Assembly (NCBI GenBank): GCA_017432685.1
Contig: JAFRIR010000111.1
Span: 1-62,919 of the forward strand
Source: Flexilinea sp.
Lineage (GTDB): Bacteria > Chloroflexota > Anaerolineae > Anaerolineales > Anaerolineaceae
Direction of reading: 5' to 3'
Length of the DNA stretch: 62,919 nucleotides
In this document: piece after piece, positions 49,639-59,979 of the stretch
Layout: each line of letters begins with the position of its first letter
How positions within the stretch are numbered: position 1 is the stretch's first letter
Notes under the pieces: model-generated
Database searches by the model: none
What the model saw: the letters and a program-made list of their open reading frames with translations, nothing else
Told to the model about the DNA's origin: nothing
Position numbers and translations under genes: made by a program

Positions 49639-52257
49639 ATGGAAAACGATAATATTAACCGAGTAGATCTCGATCAGCAAATGCGGGAAGCATATCTGGA
49701 TTATGCCATGAGCGTTATCGTCTCGCGCGCTCTCCCGGATGCACGTGACGGCTTGAAGCCCGTTCATCGCCGTATCCTTTATGCGATGGAGGCAATGGGC
49801 GTCCGCTCCAATGTGCCGCACAAGAAATCGGCCCGTATCGTGGGCGAAGTTCTGGGTAAATACCATCCCCATGGCGATGCCTCTATTTATGATGCGATGG
49901 CCCGAATGGCTCAGGACTTTTCCATGCGTTATCCGCTGGTCGACGGTCATGGCAACTTCGGTTCGATCGATGGTGATCCCCCGGCTGCCATGCGTTATAC
50001 GGAAGCCCGCCTGAAGAAGCTTTCCGATGAGTTGCTGGCGGATATTGATAAAGAAACGATTGACTTTTTGCCGAACTTTGACGGTTCTGAAAAAGAGCCG
50101 GCGGTGCTCCCTTCCAAGGTTCCGAACCTGCTGCTGAACGGCTCCAACGGGATCGCGGTCGGTATGGCGACGAATATTCCTTCTCACAACCTGCGCGAGA
50201 TCAATGAAGCATTGGCTTATATGATCGACAATTATGACCATATCGAAGACATCACAGTCGAAGACCTGATGAAATTTGTCAAGGGGCCTGATTTCCCGAC
50301 CGGCGGTGTTATTATCGGGAGGGAAGGCATCAAACAGGCCTACACCACGGGGAAAGGCCGCATCGTTGTTCGTGCCCGCTCCCATGTGGAGGAAGGAAAA
50401 GGCCGCTTCCATATCGTCGTGACGGAGATCCCTTATCAGGTCAATAAAACCACACTGCTGGAACGGATCGCGGAGCTTGTCCGCAGCGGACAGATCACGA
50501 CAATCCATGATATGCGTGATGAATCAGACCGTGAGGGGATGCGTATTGTTATCGAATTGAAAAAAGATGCACAACCGCAGGCAGTGCTGAACCAACTTTA
50601 CAAACACACCATGCTGCAGTCCACCTTCGGGGCACAGATGCTGGCACTGGTCGATAACCGACCGGTTTATCTTTCCCTGAAGACTGCACTGGAAGTATTT
50701 ATCAAGCACCGTCTGGAAGTGATTGAACGCCGGGCTGACTATGACCTGCGCAAGGCGAAAGCCCGTTCTCATATTCTGGAAGGTTTGCTGATTGCGCTAC
50801 TGAACCTGGATGAAGTGATTCGCATTATTCGTAACGCACCGGACAGTGATTCAGCCAAGACACAATTGATGGAACGTTTCCACCTGGATGATATTCAGGC
50901 TCAGGCGATTCTGGACATGCAGCTGCGTCGTTTGAGCGCTTTGGAACGCTGGAAGATCGAAGAAGAGCAGAAACAGCTCATCGAAAAGATCGCTGACCTG
51001 GAAGATTTACTGGCTTCCAAAGAACGCCAGCTGAAGGTCGTTGAGACTGAGACCGATGAGGTTACCAAAGCCTATGGCGATGAACGCCGCACTTCCATCG
51101 AAGCCGATGAGCTTGAAGGCTTCTCTGACGGTGATCTGGTTTCCGAACGCGGTGTATTTGTCACTATGACTGAAAACGGTTATATCAAGCGTGTGGATGC
51201 GACGACTTACCGCCAATATAACCGCGGCGCCCAGGGTGTTACCGGGCATACCATGAAGGAAGAAGACAAGGTTGCCAACATCATGTTTGTCAACACGCAT
51301 GACCGCATGCTCTTCTTCACTGACAAAGGCAAAGTCTATGCGGAAGATGTTTTCCGCATTCCGGAATCCAGCCGGACCGGGAAGGGTCTGCCGGTGATCA
51401 ACATTATCAACATTCAGGGCGACGAAAAGGTCACGGCTATGTTGCCGGTTCGCGATGCCGATGCGGACAATTATCTGGTGATGGCTACTGCTAACGGAAA
51501 GATCAAGCGCAACCGACTCAAGGATTACATGAATATCCGCTCAAATGGTCTGATCGCCATCAGTCTGGACGATGATGACCGCTTGACCTGGGTCTGCCAG
51601 ACAGACGGGAACATGAATATTCTGATGGTCAGCCGCAATGGCAAGTGTCTGCGTTTCAAAGAAAATACGGTCCGTACCATGGGACGCACTGCCCGGGGTG
51701 TCAATTCTATGAAGATGATCGGAGATGACCACCTGGTTTATGTGGGTGTTGCCCGGGATCAGGATGATCTGTTGATCGTCCATGACAAGGGAATCGGAAA
51801 ACGTACACCGGTTGCACTGGTGCCGATCCACGGCCGTACCACCGGCGGACAGAAGATCACCAATACCAACGCCTTTGAGAAGATTGGGAAGATCGCCGCG
51901 GCGCTGGTGCTGCACGCCAACGATGACGTGACCTTTATGAGTTCCAAAGGCAATGTGGTTCGCCTGCGCGGTTCGGTTATCCCGAGCCTTGGACGGGCTG
52001 CCCGCGGTGTCCGCCTGGTCCGCATGGAAGGGGATACGGTCGTTGCCGGTGTCACTGCCAATGACCGCGATGCTATTCCGGAAGCGCCTGATGAGGAAAC
52101 AGTAACCGAACTGCCGAATGATCCGACTCTCCCGCCCGAAGAAGATCTTCCCGCTGATGATGATGCCGTTCCGGAAGAAGATATAGAAGAAATTGAGGAT
52201 GAGACAGAATCATCTGAAAATGATTCTTCTGAAGATGGAGATGAGATCGAAGAGTAG
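49639..52257 (+). CDS. gyrA: DNA gyrase subunit A
   Basis: 872 residues. Catalytic Tyr in [10 protein letters not shown] (about 121). Quinolone region [17 protein letters not shown]. The C-terminal propeller has the GyrA-box-like [10 protein letters not shown] (about 533-542), which favours gyrase over topoisomerase IV. It ends with a 55-residue acidic tail rich in Asp/Glu/Pro, which in E. coli GyrA tunes supercoiling. No gyrB next to it. A putative extended -10 precedes it. Confidence 0.95.
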   Translation: MENDNINRVDLDQQMREAYLDYAMSVIVSRALPDARDGLKPVHRRILYAMEAMGVRSNVPHKKSARIVGEVLGKYHPHGDASIYDAMARMAQDFSMRYPLVDGHGNFGSIDGDPPAAMRYTEARLKKLSDELLADIDKETIDFLPNFDGSEKEPAVLPSKVPNLLLNGSNGIAVGMATNIPSHNLREINEALAYMIDNYDHIEDITVEDLMKFVKGPDFPTGGVIIGREGIKQAYTTGKGRIVVRARSHVEEGKGRFHIVVTEIPYQVNKTTLLERIAELVRSGQITTIHDMRDESDREGMRIVIELKKDAQPQAVLNQLYKHTMLQSTFGAQMLALVDNRPVYLSLKTALEVFIKHRLEVIERRADYDLRKAKARSHILEGLLIALLNLDEVIRIIRNAPDSDSAKTQLMERFHLDDIQAQAILDMQLRRLSALERWKIEEEQKQLIEKIADLEDLLASKERQLKVVETETDEVTKAYGDERRTSIEADELEGFSDGDLVSERGVFVTMTENGYIKRVDATTYRQYNRGAQGVTGHTMKEEDKVANIMFVNTHDRMLFFTDKGKVYAEDVFRIPESSRTGKGLPVINIINIQGDEKVTAMLPVRDADADNYLVMATANGKIKRNRLKDYMNIRSNGLIAISLDDDDRLTWVCQTDGNMNILMVSRNGKCLRFKENTVRTMGRTARGVNSMKMIGDDHLVYVGVARDQDDLLIVHDKGIGKRTPVALVPIHGRTTGGQKITNTNAFEKIGKIAAALVLHANDDVTFMSSKGNVVRLRGSVIPSLGRAARGVRLVRMEGDTVVAGVTANDRDAIPEAPDEETVTELPNDPTLPPEEDLPADDDAVPEEDIEEIEDETESSENDSSEDGDEIEE

Positions 52258-52290
52258 GAAATCTGTTTTGAGAGTAAGCTCACACACAAA

Positions 52291-52325
52291 TTTCTTATTT
52301 CTGATTTCTTATTTCTTATTTTGAT
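52291..52325. repeat. Heptamer tract (TTTCTTA type), 5 units
   Basis: TTTCTTA, TTTCTGA, TTTCTTA, TTTCTTA, TTTTGAT between gyrA and degV. Confidence 0.88.
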
Positions 52326-52340
52326 AATTGGAGGTTGAAC

Positions 52341-53192
52341 ATGCAGATTGTAACAGACAGTGCAGCCGATTTGGCTCCTTCACAACTTGCTGGACTCCCT
52401 ATCCATTTCACTACCCTGCGGCTCAGCCTGGGTGGTGAACCCTTTACCGGGACCAATGAAGAGTTCTACAAAAAACTTTCAGAAACCGATGAATATCCGG
52501 TAACTTCACAGGCAGCTGCCGGTGAATTCGCCGAGATTTACCGAAATGTTGCAAAAAAGGATCCGGATATTTTGTCCATCCATATTTCCGGAGGCTTGAG
52601 CGGGACGATCAATTCAGCCAGGGTGGGGGCATCAATGGTGCCGGAAGCGAAAGTGACATTCTGGGATTCGCGCACCCTTTCGGCTGCATTGGGCTGGCAG
52701 GTGGAAGCAGCTGCCCGTATGGTGGTGAAGGGCTTCAAACTGGATAAGATCCTGGAACGGTTGACCCAGATCCGTGATACCGTTGACGGGATGTTCACCC
52801 TCAAGGAAATGAAATATCTGATCCATGGCGGACGAGTGAGCCATTTGAAAGGATTGCTGGCTTCCGTTCTGAACATCAAACCGATTATCGGTGTCGATCA
52901 CGTCACAGGAATGTACACCAATGCGGCCCAGGATATGACCTTCAAACGTGCCATGGCGCGTATGATCGGTCTGGATAAAACCCGTTATGCCGGAATGGGA
53001 CCGCTGCGAGCGCAAATCGTTCATGGGCATAACCCGGAGGGTGTTGAATTCATCCGGAAAAAGGCAGAAGAGGAACTGCAGTGCACTTTTGACGATACCG
53101 TTCCGGTAGCTCCCGCTCTTGGAGCACATACAGGACCTTCCCTTGCCGGTATCATCGTCGGTCCAAAGGCGCTTTTCGCCGATTTATACTAA
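52341..53192 (+). CDS. DegV-family fatty-acid-binding protein
   Basis: 283 residues from ATG 52341 (GGAGG seven bases upstream). Two-domain EDD fold: IVTDSAADLAPSQL, TSQAAAGEF (about 56), ISGGLSGTINSAR (about 84) and a C-terminal PALGAHTGPSLAGI (about 258), the lipid-head and His-Thr-Gly-Pro site. In Firmicutes DegV-like FakB proteins present fatty acids to FakA kinase for phospholipid synthesis. No FakA gene is here. Confidence 0.9.
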   Translation: MQIVTDSAADLAPSQLAGLPIHFTTLRLSLGGEPFTGTNEEFYKKLSETDEYPVTSQAAAGEFAEIYRNVAKKDPDILSIHISGGLSGTINSARVGASMVPEAKVTFWDSRTLSAALGWQVEAAARMVVKGFKLDKILERLTQIRDTVDGMFTLKEMKYLIHGGRVSHLKGLLASVLNIKPIIGVDHVTGMYTNAAQDMTFKRAMARMIGLDKTRYAGMGPLRAQIVHGHNPEGVEFIRKKAEEELQCTFDDTVPVAPALGAHTGPSLAGIIVGPKALFADLY

Positions 53193-53214
53193 AAATCGTT
53201 TTTATTATATCAAA

Positions 53215-53255
53215 GGGCACCTCAAATACCTCGTTGGCAGGTTTTAGAGGTGTCC
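53215..53255 (+). mobile_element. 41-bp remnant of the MITE-like element, copy 5
   Basis: GGGCACCTCAAATAC and GGTTTTAGAGGTGTCC with almost no interior. It still forms a hairpin and could end degV transcription. Confidence 0.75.
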
Positions 53256-53361
53256 TTTATTTATGTTGAAAAAGCTATTAATGTGCTTGACTTTGCAAGA
53301 CAAATGCTGTAATATTGTTAGAAACAGATTATCTGAATCTACTCGCTAAAGGAGATTGAAA

Positions 53362-53634
53362 ATGGCAGTTTCATCAAGTTATACACATCGCATTGATCCG
53401 GCATTACGCGCACAAAGTGAAGCTTTGTTTGGTGAATTGGGTATGTCATTAGGTACAGCCATTAATGTTTTCTTGAAGAAAGCTGTTCGAGTAGGAGGAT
53501 TTCCTTTTGATGTAAATCTTGAAATTCCAAACAGAGATACGTTAGAATCTATGTTGGAGGCTGAAAAGATTGCTGTAGATCAAAATATAAAAGCTTTGAG
53601 CGTTGAGGATGCATTGGCGGAGCTTAAGAAATGA
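53362..53634 (+). CDS. RelB/DinJ-family antitoxin
   Basis: 90 residues from ATG 53362 (AAAGGAG upstream; TTG 53356 rejected). RHH-type N-terminus: SYTHRIDPALRAQSEALFGELGMSLGTAINVFLKKAVRVGGFPFD, the hallmark of DinJ. Toxin follows with a 4-base overlap. Binds DNA as a dimer and neutralises the toxin. Confidence 0.9.
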   Translation: MAVSSSYTHRIDPALRAQSEALFGELGMSLGTAINVFLKKAVRVGGFPFDVNLEIPNRDTLESMLEAEKIAVDQNIKALSVEDALAELKK

Positions 53635-53933
53635 GCAGCGTGTATAAGTACAAAGTAAAGTGGTCATCCAGATTCAAAAAGGATTATAAACTTGCTATTA
53701 AACGAGGACGCAATATTGAGCTTCTTGATGATGTGATACGTTTGATAGCTAAAGGAGATCAGAAGAAGAAACTGATAGAAGAATATGATGATCATGAGCT
53801 AAGTGGTGATTGGAAGGGGCATAGAGAGCTTCATGTTTTACCGGATTGGTTGTTGATTTACTATATATCAGAAGACGTATTGATTTTGACGCTTTCCAGA
53901 ACTGGTATACACAGTGATCTTTTCAAAGAATAA
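53631..53933 (+). CDS. YafQ-family mRNA interferase toxin
   Basis: 100 residues. HELSGDWKGHRELHVLPDWLLIYYISEDVLILTLSRTGIHSDLF contains the two catalytic His positions and the terminal motif of YafQ. Cleaves mRNA at the ribosome. Type II module with the DinJ-like antitoxin; AT-rich. Confidence 0.9.
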   Translation: MSSVYKYKVKWSSRFKKDYKLAIKRGRNIELLDDVIRLIAKGDQKKKLIEEYDDHELSGDWKGHRELHVLPDWLLIYYISEDVLILTLSRTGIHSDLFKE

Positions 53934-53973
53934 ATATGCTCCATTCTGAATAGATAAAAAATGTTATAAACTT

Positions 53974-55401
53974 ATGTCCGATGAACTTAGCTTTCGTTTT
54001 TTTACTTCACTTTACACGGACTGCCGTATGCAGGATGATGACCGGATTCTTGTCGGTGTGTCGGGCGGAATTGACTCGATGTTTTTATTGTCACAACTGT
54101 ATGAACTGGAGCAGCCTGTGATGGCTGCTGTTTTTAATCACGGACTGCGTCTTGAGGCTGAAGAGGAATGTGACTTTGTCGAAAGCTTTTGTTCGGAACG
54201 GGAAATTCCCTGTGTGCGGGGAAAAGCTGATGTCCGTTCTTACGCCGCAGCCAAAAACATGGGAATCGAAGCTGCAGCCCGTGAGCTTCGTTATCAGTTT
54301 CTGTTCAAAACCGCTTCTGAAAATGAATGTAAGGCTGTGGCCACCGCTCATCATGAGAACGATCAGGCGGAAACGATCCTGATGCATATCCTGCGCGGTG
54401 CGGGCATTGACGGATTGTGCGGGATGCGTCCCTATAGTTTTTTGAAAGAATACAGTGAGAGCATACCGCTGATCCGTCCGCTGCTGAATATCAGCCGGGA
54501 AGAGATCGAAAAATATGCCGCGGAGATCGATATGCCTTATCGTGAGGATCGTTCCAATGATGATCCCTCCTATCTCCGGAACCGCATCCGGAAGGAGCTG
54601 CTCCCGCAGCTGAAAGCGGACTATAACCCGCAAATCGTTTCCTCACTTTGCCGGCTGGCAAAATCTGCTGCTGCGGACAAAGAGCTGCTGGATGGCGCCT
54701 GTGAAGATGCCATTCGCTATGCTTCCTTTTACCTTCTGGATGAGGGCTGCGAGTGGAGCCGCAAAACATACAAATCGTATGCGATTGGGATGCGATATCG
54801 GATGCTTCGCGAGCTGTTTTCCCGGATGGGAGCGGATCTTTCCGAAATCGGATATCATCATTTGATCGTTGCTGATCACCTTCTGATGAAGGGACGCTAT
54901 AATCAGACCATTCCTTTACTGGATGGGTTGTGGCTGCGCTGTGAGGGTGACCGGGCGATGATCCTGACGACTCCCGATGTTCCGCAGTGGCGTTATCCAC
55001 AGCTTTCTCAGGGGTGGTCCTTATACTGTGAAACGAGGCACATTCAGTCAAAGGATCTTCCGGAATGGAAAGAAAAAGCCAAAAATCACCCCGAGTGGGC
55101 GATTTTGGACGCGAATCAGGTGGCGGATTATCCGATTCTGCGAACGATCCGGCCCGGAGAACGGTTTGAACCTTATGGAATGGGCGGGAAGAGCCAGAAG
55201 CTTTCCGATTTTCTGGTGAACAATAAGATCCCGGTTCAATATCGTGATGACCTGGTTGTTGCCGCAGATTCAGGCGGCATTATCTGGGTTCCCGGTCTCC
55301 GTGTGTCCAACCGCTGTGCGTTGTATGATGGAACACATCGAATCATGATCTTGAAGCTCAAAAAGTGTGATGATACCTATGATGAACTATCGCTTGAATG
55401 A
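53974..55401 (+). CDS. tilS: tRNA(Ile)-lysidine synthetase
   Basis: 475 residues. PP-loop VGVSGGIDSMFLL (about 30), AHHENDQAETILMHILRGAG (about 128-147) and SYLRNRIRKELLPQL (about 197). C-terminal TilS domains follow, with a final RPGERFEPYGMGGKSQKLSDFLVNNKIP. It makes lysidine at the wobble base of the CAU anticodon of tRNA-Ile2. No ribosome site of note. The following membrane gene starts inside its 3' end. Confidence 0.92.
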   Translation: MSDELSFRFFTSLYTDCRMQDDDRILVGVSGGIDSMFLLSQLYELEQPVMAAVFNHGLRLEAEEECDFVESFCSEREIPCVRGKADVRSYAAAKNMGIEAAARELRYQFLFKTASENECKAVATAHHENDQAETILMHILRGAGIDGLCGMRPYSFLKEYSESIPLIRPLLNISREEIEKYAAEIDMPYREDRSNDDPSYLRNRIRKELLPQLKADYNPQIVSSLCRLAKSAAADKELLDGACEDAIRYASFYLLDEGCEWSRKTYKSYAIGMRYRMLRELFSRMGADLSEIGYHHLIVADHLLMKGRYNQTIPLLDGLWLRCEGDRAMILTTPDVPQWRYPQLSQGWSLYCETRHIQSKDLPEWKEKAKNHPEWAILDANQVADYPILRTIRPGERFEPYGMGGKSQKLSDFLVNNKIPVQYRDDLVVAADSGGIIWVPGLRVSNRCALYDGTHRIMILKLKKCDDTYDELSLE

Positions 55402-56607
55402 GTTTGGAAGAAAAATCGTTCAAATATTGTTATGTATCGTTATTATTGTAATTACTTTTGTAATTACAATGAAAGAATTGGGCTTTGATAACTCTGATTT
55501 TTCTATCCATATGAATTGTGCCATAAATATCAGGCGTGAATTCAAAAAGTTATTTACTTCACCGGCTGATTTCCCGTTTCAGTTGGCATATCCTATGTGG
55601 CATATTCTGGTAAATATTTTTTATAAAATCGGCCGTTTAATATTTGGCTCCGGAGCAAGGCCTGAATATGCTGCTGCCCTGGTTACCGGTTGTGTAAACG
55701 GCTGTACGTATCTCATCCTTATAAAAATACTTTCTTTCTATGCATGTAATCTGAGTGAGTGGATTGCCTTTGGGCTTTGTTTTGTGATGCCGATTTATAT
55801 TCCCGGACTGAAGGACGATTTTTCATATTTTGCCCAGGGTTCACCGGTGATTTGGCATAATCCGACCAATATGATCGCTAAACCATTCGCGCTGACAGGT
55901 TTTTTTCTGATCATAATGCTTTTGAAAAAAATCAAAAAGGGAGGTAATATCTCCCGGAAGGAATGTCTTGTTCTTTCCGCAGTTATCTTTCTGAGTGTTT
56001 TGGCGAAGCCTTCCTTTTTTCAGGGAATCGTTCCGGCATTGGGTATATATATAATGATTCAAATATTTCTGACGAAGTTTGAAAAAAACGGGAATATTTC
56101 GTTATTTGTACCTGTTTTATTCCCGGTTTTCTGGTTATTTTGGGACAGTTTCTGTTTTCTTTCTATTTCGGGAAAGGCGGCGGAGGCATTGGAATCGGTT
56201 GGATGGAAGTCGCGAAAGTCTATTATCCGTATCCGTTGTTTGAATTATTCCTGGTTCTTGCTTTCCCAATCGCATATATTCTTTGTGATGTAAAAAAGGT
56301 ATGGAAAAACCAGGAAGTTCAATTTGCGGTTCTATATGTGTTATGTTCCTGGCTGGAATTTACCTTGTTATATGAAAACGGTGAAAGAAAATATCATGGA
56401 AATTTTGAATGGGCAGTTTGTCTCGCCTATGCCGTGATATGGACGGTGACTTCGTTGAATTTTTTTAGAAATCGGTATCTGACGGATTCCTGGACCAGGA
56501 AAGAAAAGGCTAAAAATAATGTTCTTTTTCTGATTTGGATGATGCATTTTATTTCCGGCGTATTTTTTGTTTGGAATATGCTTACGGTACAAAAGTTGTA
56601 TTTTTAG
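55367..56607 (+). pseudogene. Frameshifted multi-pass membrane protein gene
   Basis: Two overlapping frames together give a continuous protein of about 413 residues: the first runs 55367-56293, the second is open from 56140 to 56607. The hydrophobic pattern and sense continue when the reading shifts at TTATTTTGGG near 56138-56141: one missing T in the T-run explains it. About ten membrane segments; HNPTNMIAKPFA (about 165) and YENGERKYHGNFEW (about 337) suggest an envelope glycosyltransferase-like or polymer-export protein of unknown family. Either a true pseudogene or a homopolymer error. Confidence 0.7.
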
Positions 56608-56647
56608 ATGATTCACCGAAAACCATTTATTTACAGGGGTCTTAAAA

Positions 56648-57886
56648 ATGGAAATGAAGGAAGAAATTGTAGAGTTTACCGGTTGGGCAAACGGCGGTGC
56701 GGCGCTGGGACGGCTTGCAGACGGACGGGTCGTGTTCGCGGAGGACATATTGCCGGGTGAGCGGGCTGTGGTGAGGTATGCTGAAAAGAATGCCCGCTTT
56801 GTTTCCGCTGAAGTGATCAGAATTTTGGAAAAATCCCCGATGCGCATCGATCCCCGCTGTCCGCTTTATGGCCAGTGCCGAACCTGCTGTCTGCAAAATC
56901 TGGAATATCCCGACCAGCTTCATGCCAAACGTGAGATCCTGATCGACCACCTCACCCGTATTGCAGGATTAACGGATGCGGAAAACCTCGTTGAACCCGT
57001 GATCGCATCTCCCGCAGAATGGAATTATGCCCGAAGTCTTCTTCTCGGACTGGATGTGGACGGCAATTTCTGTGTGCCGGATAAAAAAGGCGGGCTTGTA
57101 CGGCTTGAAGCATACTGCCCAATTACCGCGGAATCGATCAACGATGCGCTGGCTTCCTTTACCTTTGAATCGGAGAGCGGGATCGATGAACTGGAATTCC
57201 GTGCAGACGATGAGGATGGTTTACAGCTCATCCTGCGGGGTTCCTCGGAGAAACCAGAAGATGAGATGGAGAACGATACGGATATTTCCGTCGTCTATCA
57301 GGGTCCGGAATCATCCTGGGTGATGGCGGGCGTCAGTACATTGGCTCAAACGACAGCCGGTATCAAAATTTGTGCATCGGACAGCAGTCCTTTGATAAAG
57401 AATCCTGCGATTCTGGCGCCTTTGAGTGAAAAGCTGTCTCAGCTGTTTTCTGAGATGAATGATGTGTCCCTGCTCCACCTCAACTGTGGTACCGGATTTT
57501 GGAGCTATTGGTTCGGCAGCCGCTGTCATGAGGTATATGCGCTGATGCCGGACGAAGTCTGCTGTGAGGACTTCGCCTATAATCTGGATGCGCTTGAAAA
57601 TGTTTCGCTGTATATCGGCGATGTGAAAGAAATTCTCCCGGGTTTGCCTGTTCCCGGAAAGGAATGGGCGCTGATCGAAGGCGGAACCACCGGCCTGCAT
57701 GAAGAATCCATCCGGCTGTTTTGTGCAAGAACTCCGCAGAAAATCATCTGTCTCTATGAAGATCCGGCCATCCTTGCCCGGGATCTGAAGCGTCTGAGAG
57801 AATGGGGCAGGAATGTGGTCACCGTGATCCCCTATGACCCCGCTCCGCAGACGGCGTCTCTCGGTGCGTTTGCGATTCTGGATTGA
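56648..57886 (+). CDS. TrmA/RlmD-like protein lacking the catalytic Cys
   Basis: 412 residues. N-terminal TRAM-like domain (1-55, FTGWANGGAALGRLADGRVVFAEDILPGE). Fe-S-type Cys cluster CPLYGQCRTCCLQNL (about 77-91) with YPDQLHAKREIL, as in RlmD. The C-terminal SAM domain keeps HLNCGTGFWSYWFGS (about 277) in place of the usual motif I. The catalytic motif SCNPxTLARD reads YEDPAILARD: the nucleophilic Cys is Glu. DPPRxG is replaced by EGGTTGLHE. It looks like a non-methylating paralog, perhaps RNA-binding. Confidence 0.78.
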   Translation: MEMKEEIVEFTGWANGGAALGRLADGRVVFAEDILPGERAVVRYAEKNARFVSAEVIRILEKSPMRIDPRCPLYGQCRTCCLQNLEYPDQLHAKREILIDHLTRIAGLTDAENLVEPVIASPAEWNYARSLLLGLDVDGNFCVPDKKGGLVRLEAYCPITAESINDALASFTFESESGIDELEFRADDEDGLQLILRGSSEKPEDEMENDTDISVVYQGPESSWVMAGVSTLAQTTAGIKICASDSSPLIKNPAILAPLSEKLSQLFSEMNDVSLLHLNCGTGFWSYWFGSRCHEVYALMPDEVCCEDFAYNLDALENVSLYIGDVKEILPGLPVPGKEWALIEGGTTGLHEESIRLFCARTPQKIICLYEDPAILARDLKRLREWGRNVVTVIPYDPAPQTASLGAFAILD

Positions 57887-57899
57887 TTTTTATAATCAT

Positions 57900-59849
57900 T
57901 CAAGCTCTTTTTTTCTTTCCATTGAGCACATTGATCAGGATCAGCAGCCATCCCAGCAGACAGAGGATCTCGGTGCTGTAGATATAACGCCGTTCCGGCT
58001 GGTTCATCATGCTGAGGCACAGGTGGGAGCAATGAAGCAGGACCAGCAGCATCCCTGTCAGGGAATCAGTGTTGATCCGGAGCGCAAAGAGCAGCGTAAA
58101 CAGCAGCAGGAATGCGATGAACGGAATTGGCTTGATTTGAAGTCTGGTGCGTTCCAGTGCTGTTTTCATCGTTTCTGCCAATGCGGAAACAAATTTGCTG
58201 AAGTGCAGGCTGAAGATCTTTCTGCTGACTTTTCCGAGCATTGGGCTGCAGGTGATCAGGTCATAACCCTGTTTTTCCGCTGCAGCGATCCCGACCTGCC
58301 ACATGTTGGTGTTCTGGTCGGCATCCGGATATTGTTCTTTCAGAACCAGTAATTCATGGCAGAATTGCCTGAGTTCCGGATCGTCAAATGCATCTTCATC
58401 TCCCGGTTCCATGAGGTCGACAGCACGGGCAATCTCAACATAGCCGGAAGTCGGCATCCAGACGAAGATACCGTATTGCCGGTAGATCGTGACCGCCGGA
58501 ATGGCTGTGATTGCCAGAAAAGCAAGACAGCTGATCGCCGGGATCAGGAGGCTGTGATTTTTTCTGAAGGTAATGATCGCCGATACGAGCAGCAGGATGA
58601 GCAGAAAAATGTTTGCCGGGCGGATCAGAATGGCAATGGCAGAAAGAACACACACGATCATGAAGAAAAGTGCGCTTCTTTCTTTCACGAGCAGGATAAA
58701 GAAAGCTGTGATCAGCAGCAGAACTGCCTGAGAAAGGCATTCGGTCATGATGTAGCTGTTATCAACGCCGAGAAAACCGCCGCTGAGGATCAGCTGAGCG
58801 CAAAATGTGAGCCAAAGGGGAGCGTAGTACCGGCAGAAAATCAGGAACAGGGTCAGGAAAGAAACAAAGAGAACGCACTTTTGCACCCGGGCAACGTTGA
58901 TCAATCCAAGACTGTCAGTTTTAGATCCGTCTTGAAGCGTTTCGTCCAGGAAGTGATTTCCTTCATTCCGCAATTGGCTCAGCCTTTCATTTCCGCTCAA
59001 TTTATATATGGCTTCGATAAATACCGGATAGCCCGGGGTGCGGATCGAAGAGGCGGTATAGTGCTGCAGATAGGCTTCGCTGTCGGCTCTCTGTCCGACC
59101 ATGTTCCATTCCGGCAGGAAATAACAGACCGTGTTCCAGGTCACAACAAGGATCGCCAGCACCCGGAAGAATTTAAACTTGTCAGCGATCTTGAAGGTGA
59201 CTGTCAGGAGTACGAAAAGCAGAATGAAAAAGATGACATTCCGCTGCAGGATGGGTTTGAAATAAAGTCCCCGGATCGGGGTTGGCGGGGCGGAAAAAAT
59301 CATCTTGTTCCAGGGAAGGAGCAGCATCAAAAAAAAGACAGCGGTGATCCATAGCATGATGTTCCGCAGGAGTTGATTGTCTTTATATTTCCGGCACAGA
59401 AACAGGACTGCCGCTCCGGTCAGTGCGGTCAGAACGCCGAGAGCTAACAGGTAACGGGTCTGGATGATAATCGGGCTGAGAACACTGTACTCATGCGTCT
59501 CCGGATCGTTATCCGAGGCGGAAAAGTAGATGTCATTGTTGTCCTGCATTGTGTAGCGCCCGCCGCCCTGTGTCTTGATGACAGCGGTAATGTCTTCATT
59601 GACAGACAGGATACCCTGGTCGGGAAAGCTGTTGTCTTCTTTCAGGTAAATCGGCAGCTTCAGTCTGCTGACATTTTCGTTCGGAACATAGGCATAGTAG
59701 CCGTATGCTTCATCATGTGTGATTCGGCTGACAGGTTCCTCTTTCCAGAAAAGGATCAGGCTGCCGGTTCGATTCAGAACCACAAACAGGAACAAAAGAA
59801 AAAATCCGGTTGAGATCACCGTTATGATTTTCTTAAGAGGTTTGTTCAT
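57900..59849 (-). CDS. GT-C-type membrane glycosyltransferase-like protein
   Basis: 649 residues from ATG 59849; an upstream ATG at 59867 is equally possible. Ten or more membrane segments. One outside loop holds SEAYLQHYTASSIRTPGYPVF, the GT-C motif RTPGYP. A large extracytoplasmic N-terminal loop (about 45-125) precedes it. No sugar-nucleotide site; family members use polyprenyl-linked donors. It converges with the TrmA-like gene (13-base gap). Confidence 0.75.
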   Translation of the reverse strand: MNKPLKKIITVISTGFFLLFLFVVLNRTGSLILFWKEEPVSRITHDEAYGYYAYVPNENVSRLKLPIYLKEDNSFPDQGILSVNEDITAVIKTQGGGRYTMQDNNDIYFSASDNDPETHEYSVLSPIIIQTRYLLALGVLTALTGAAVLFLCRKYKDNQLLRNIMLWITAVFFLMLLLPWNKMIFSAPPTPIRGLYFKPILQRNVIFFILLFVLLTVTFKIADKFKFFRVLAILVVTWNTVCYFLPEWNMVGQRADSEAYLQHYTASSIRTPGYPVFIEAIYKLSGNERLSQLRNEGNHFLDETLQDGSKTDSLGLINVARVQKCVLFVSFLTLFLIFCRYYAPLWLTFCAQLILSGGFLGVDNSYIMTECLSQAVLLLITAFFILLVKERSALFFMIVCVLSAIAILIRPANIFLLILLLVSAIITFRKNHSLLIPAISCLAFLAITAIPAVTIYRQYGIFVWMPTSGYVEIARAVDLMEPGDEDAFDDPELRQFCHELLVLKEQYPDADQNTNMWQVGIAAAEKQGYDLITCSPMLGKVSRKIFSLHFSKFVSALAETMKTALERTRLQIKPIPFIAFLLLFTLLFALRINTDSLTGMLLVLLHCSHLCLSMMNQPERRYIYSTEILCLLGWLLILINVLNGKKKRA

Positions 59850-59979
59850 GGGTTTAATTATATTCACTGGAAAGGGAACGTAAAGATTTTTATGAATGCT
59901 CTCTGATCTTCATTTCTCCTGCGCTTTCTCAGTTTTCTCCCTGCATTTTGTATTATGATTAACCAAAGGAGAGAAACTG

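Noticed and set aside
56138..56144. Programmed -1 frameshift site
   Set aside because: The sequence does not form a standard X-XXY-YYZ slippery heptamer and no stimulatory hairpin is apparent, so mutation or sequencing error is more likely.
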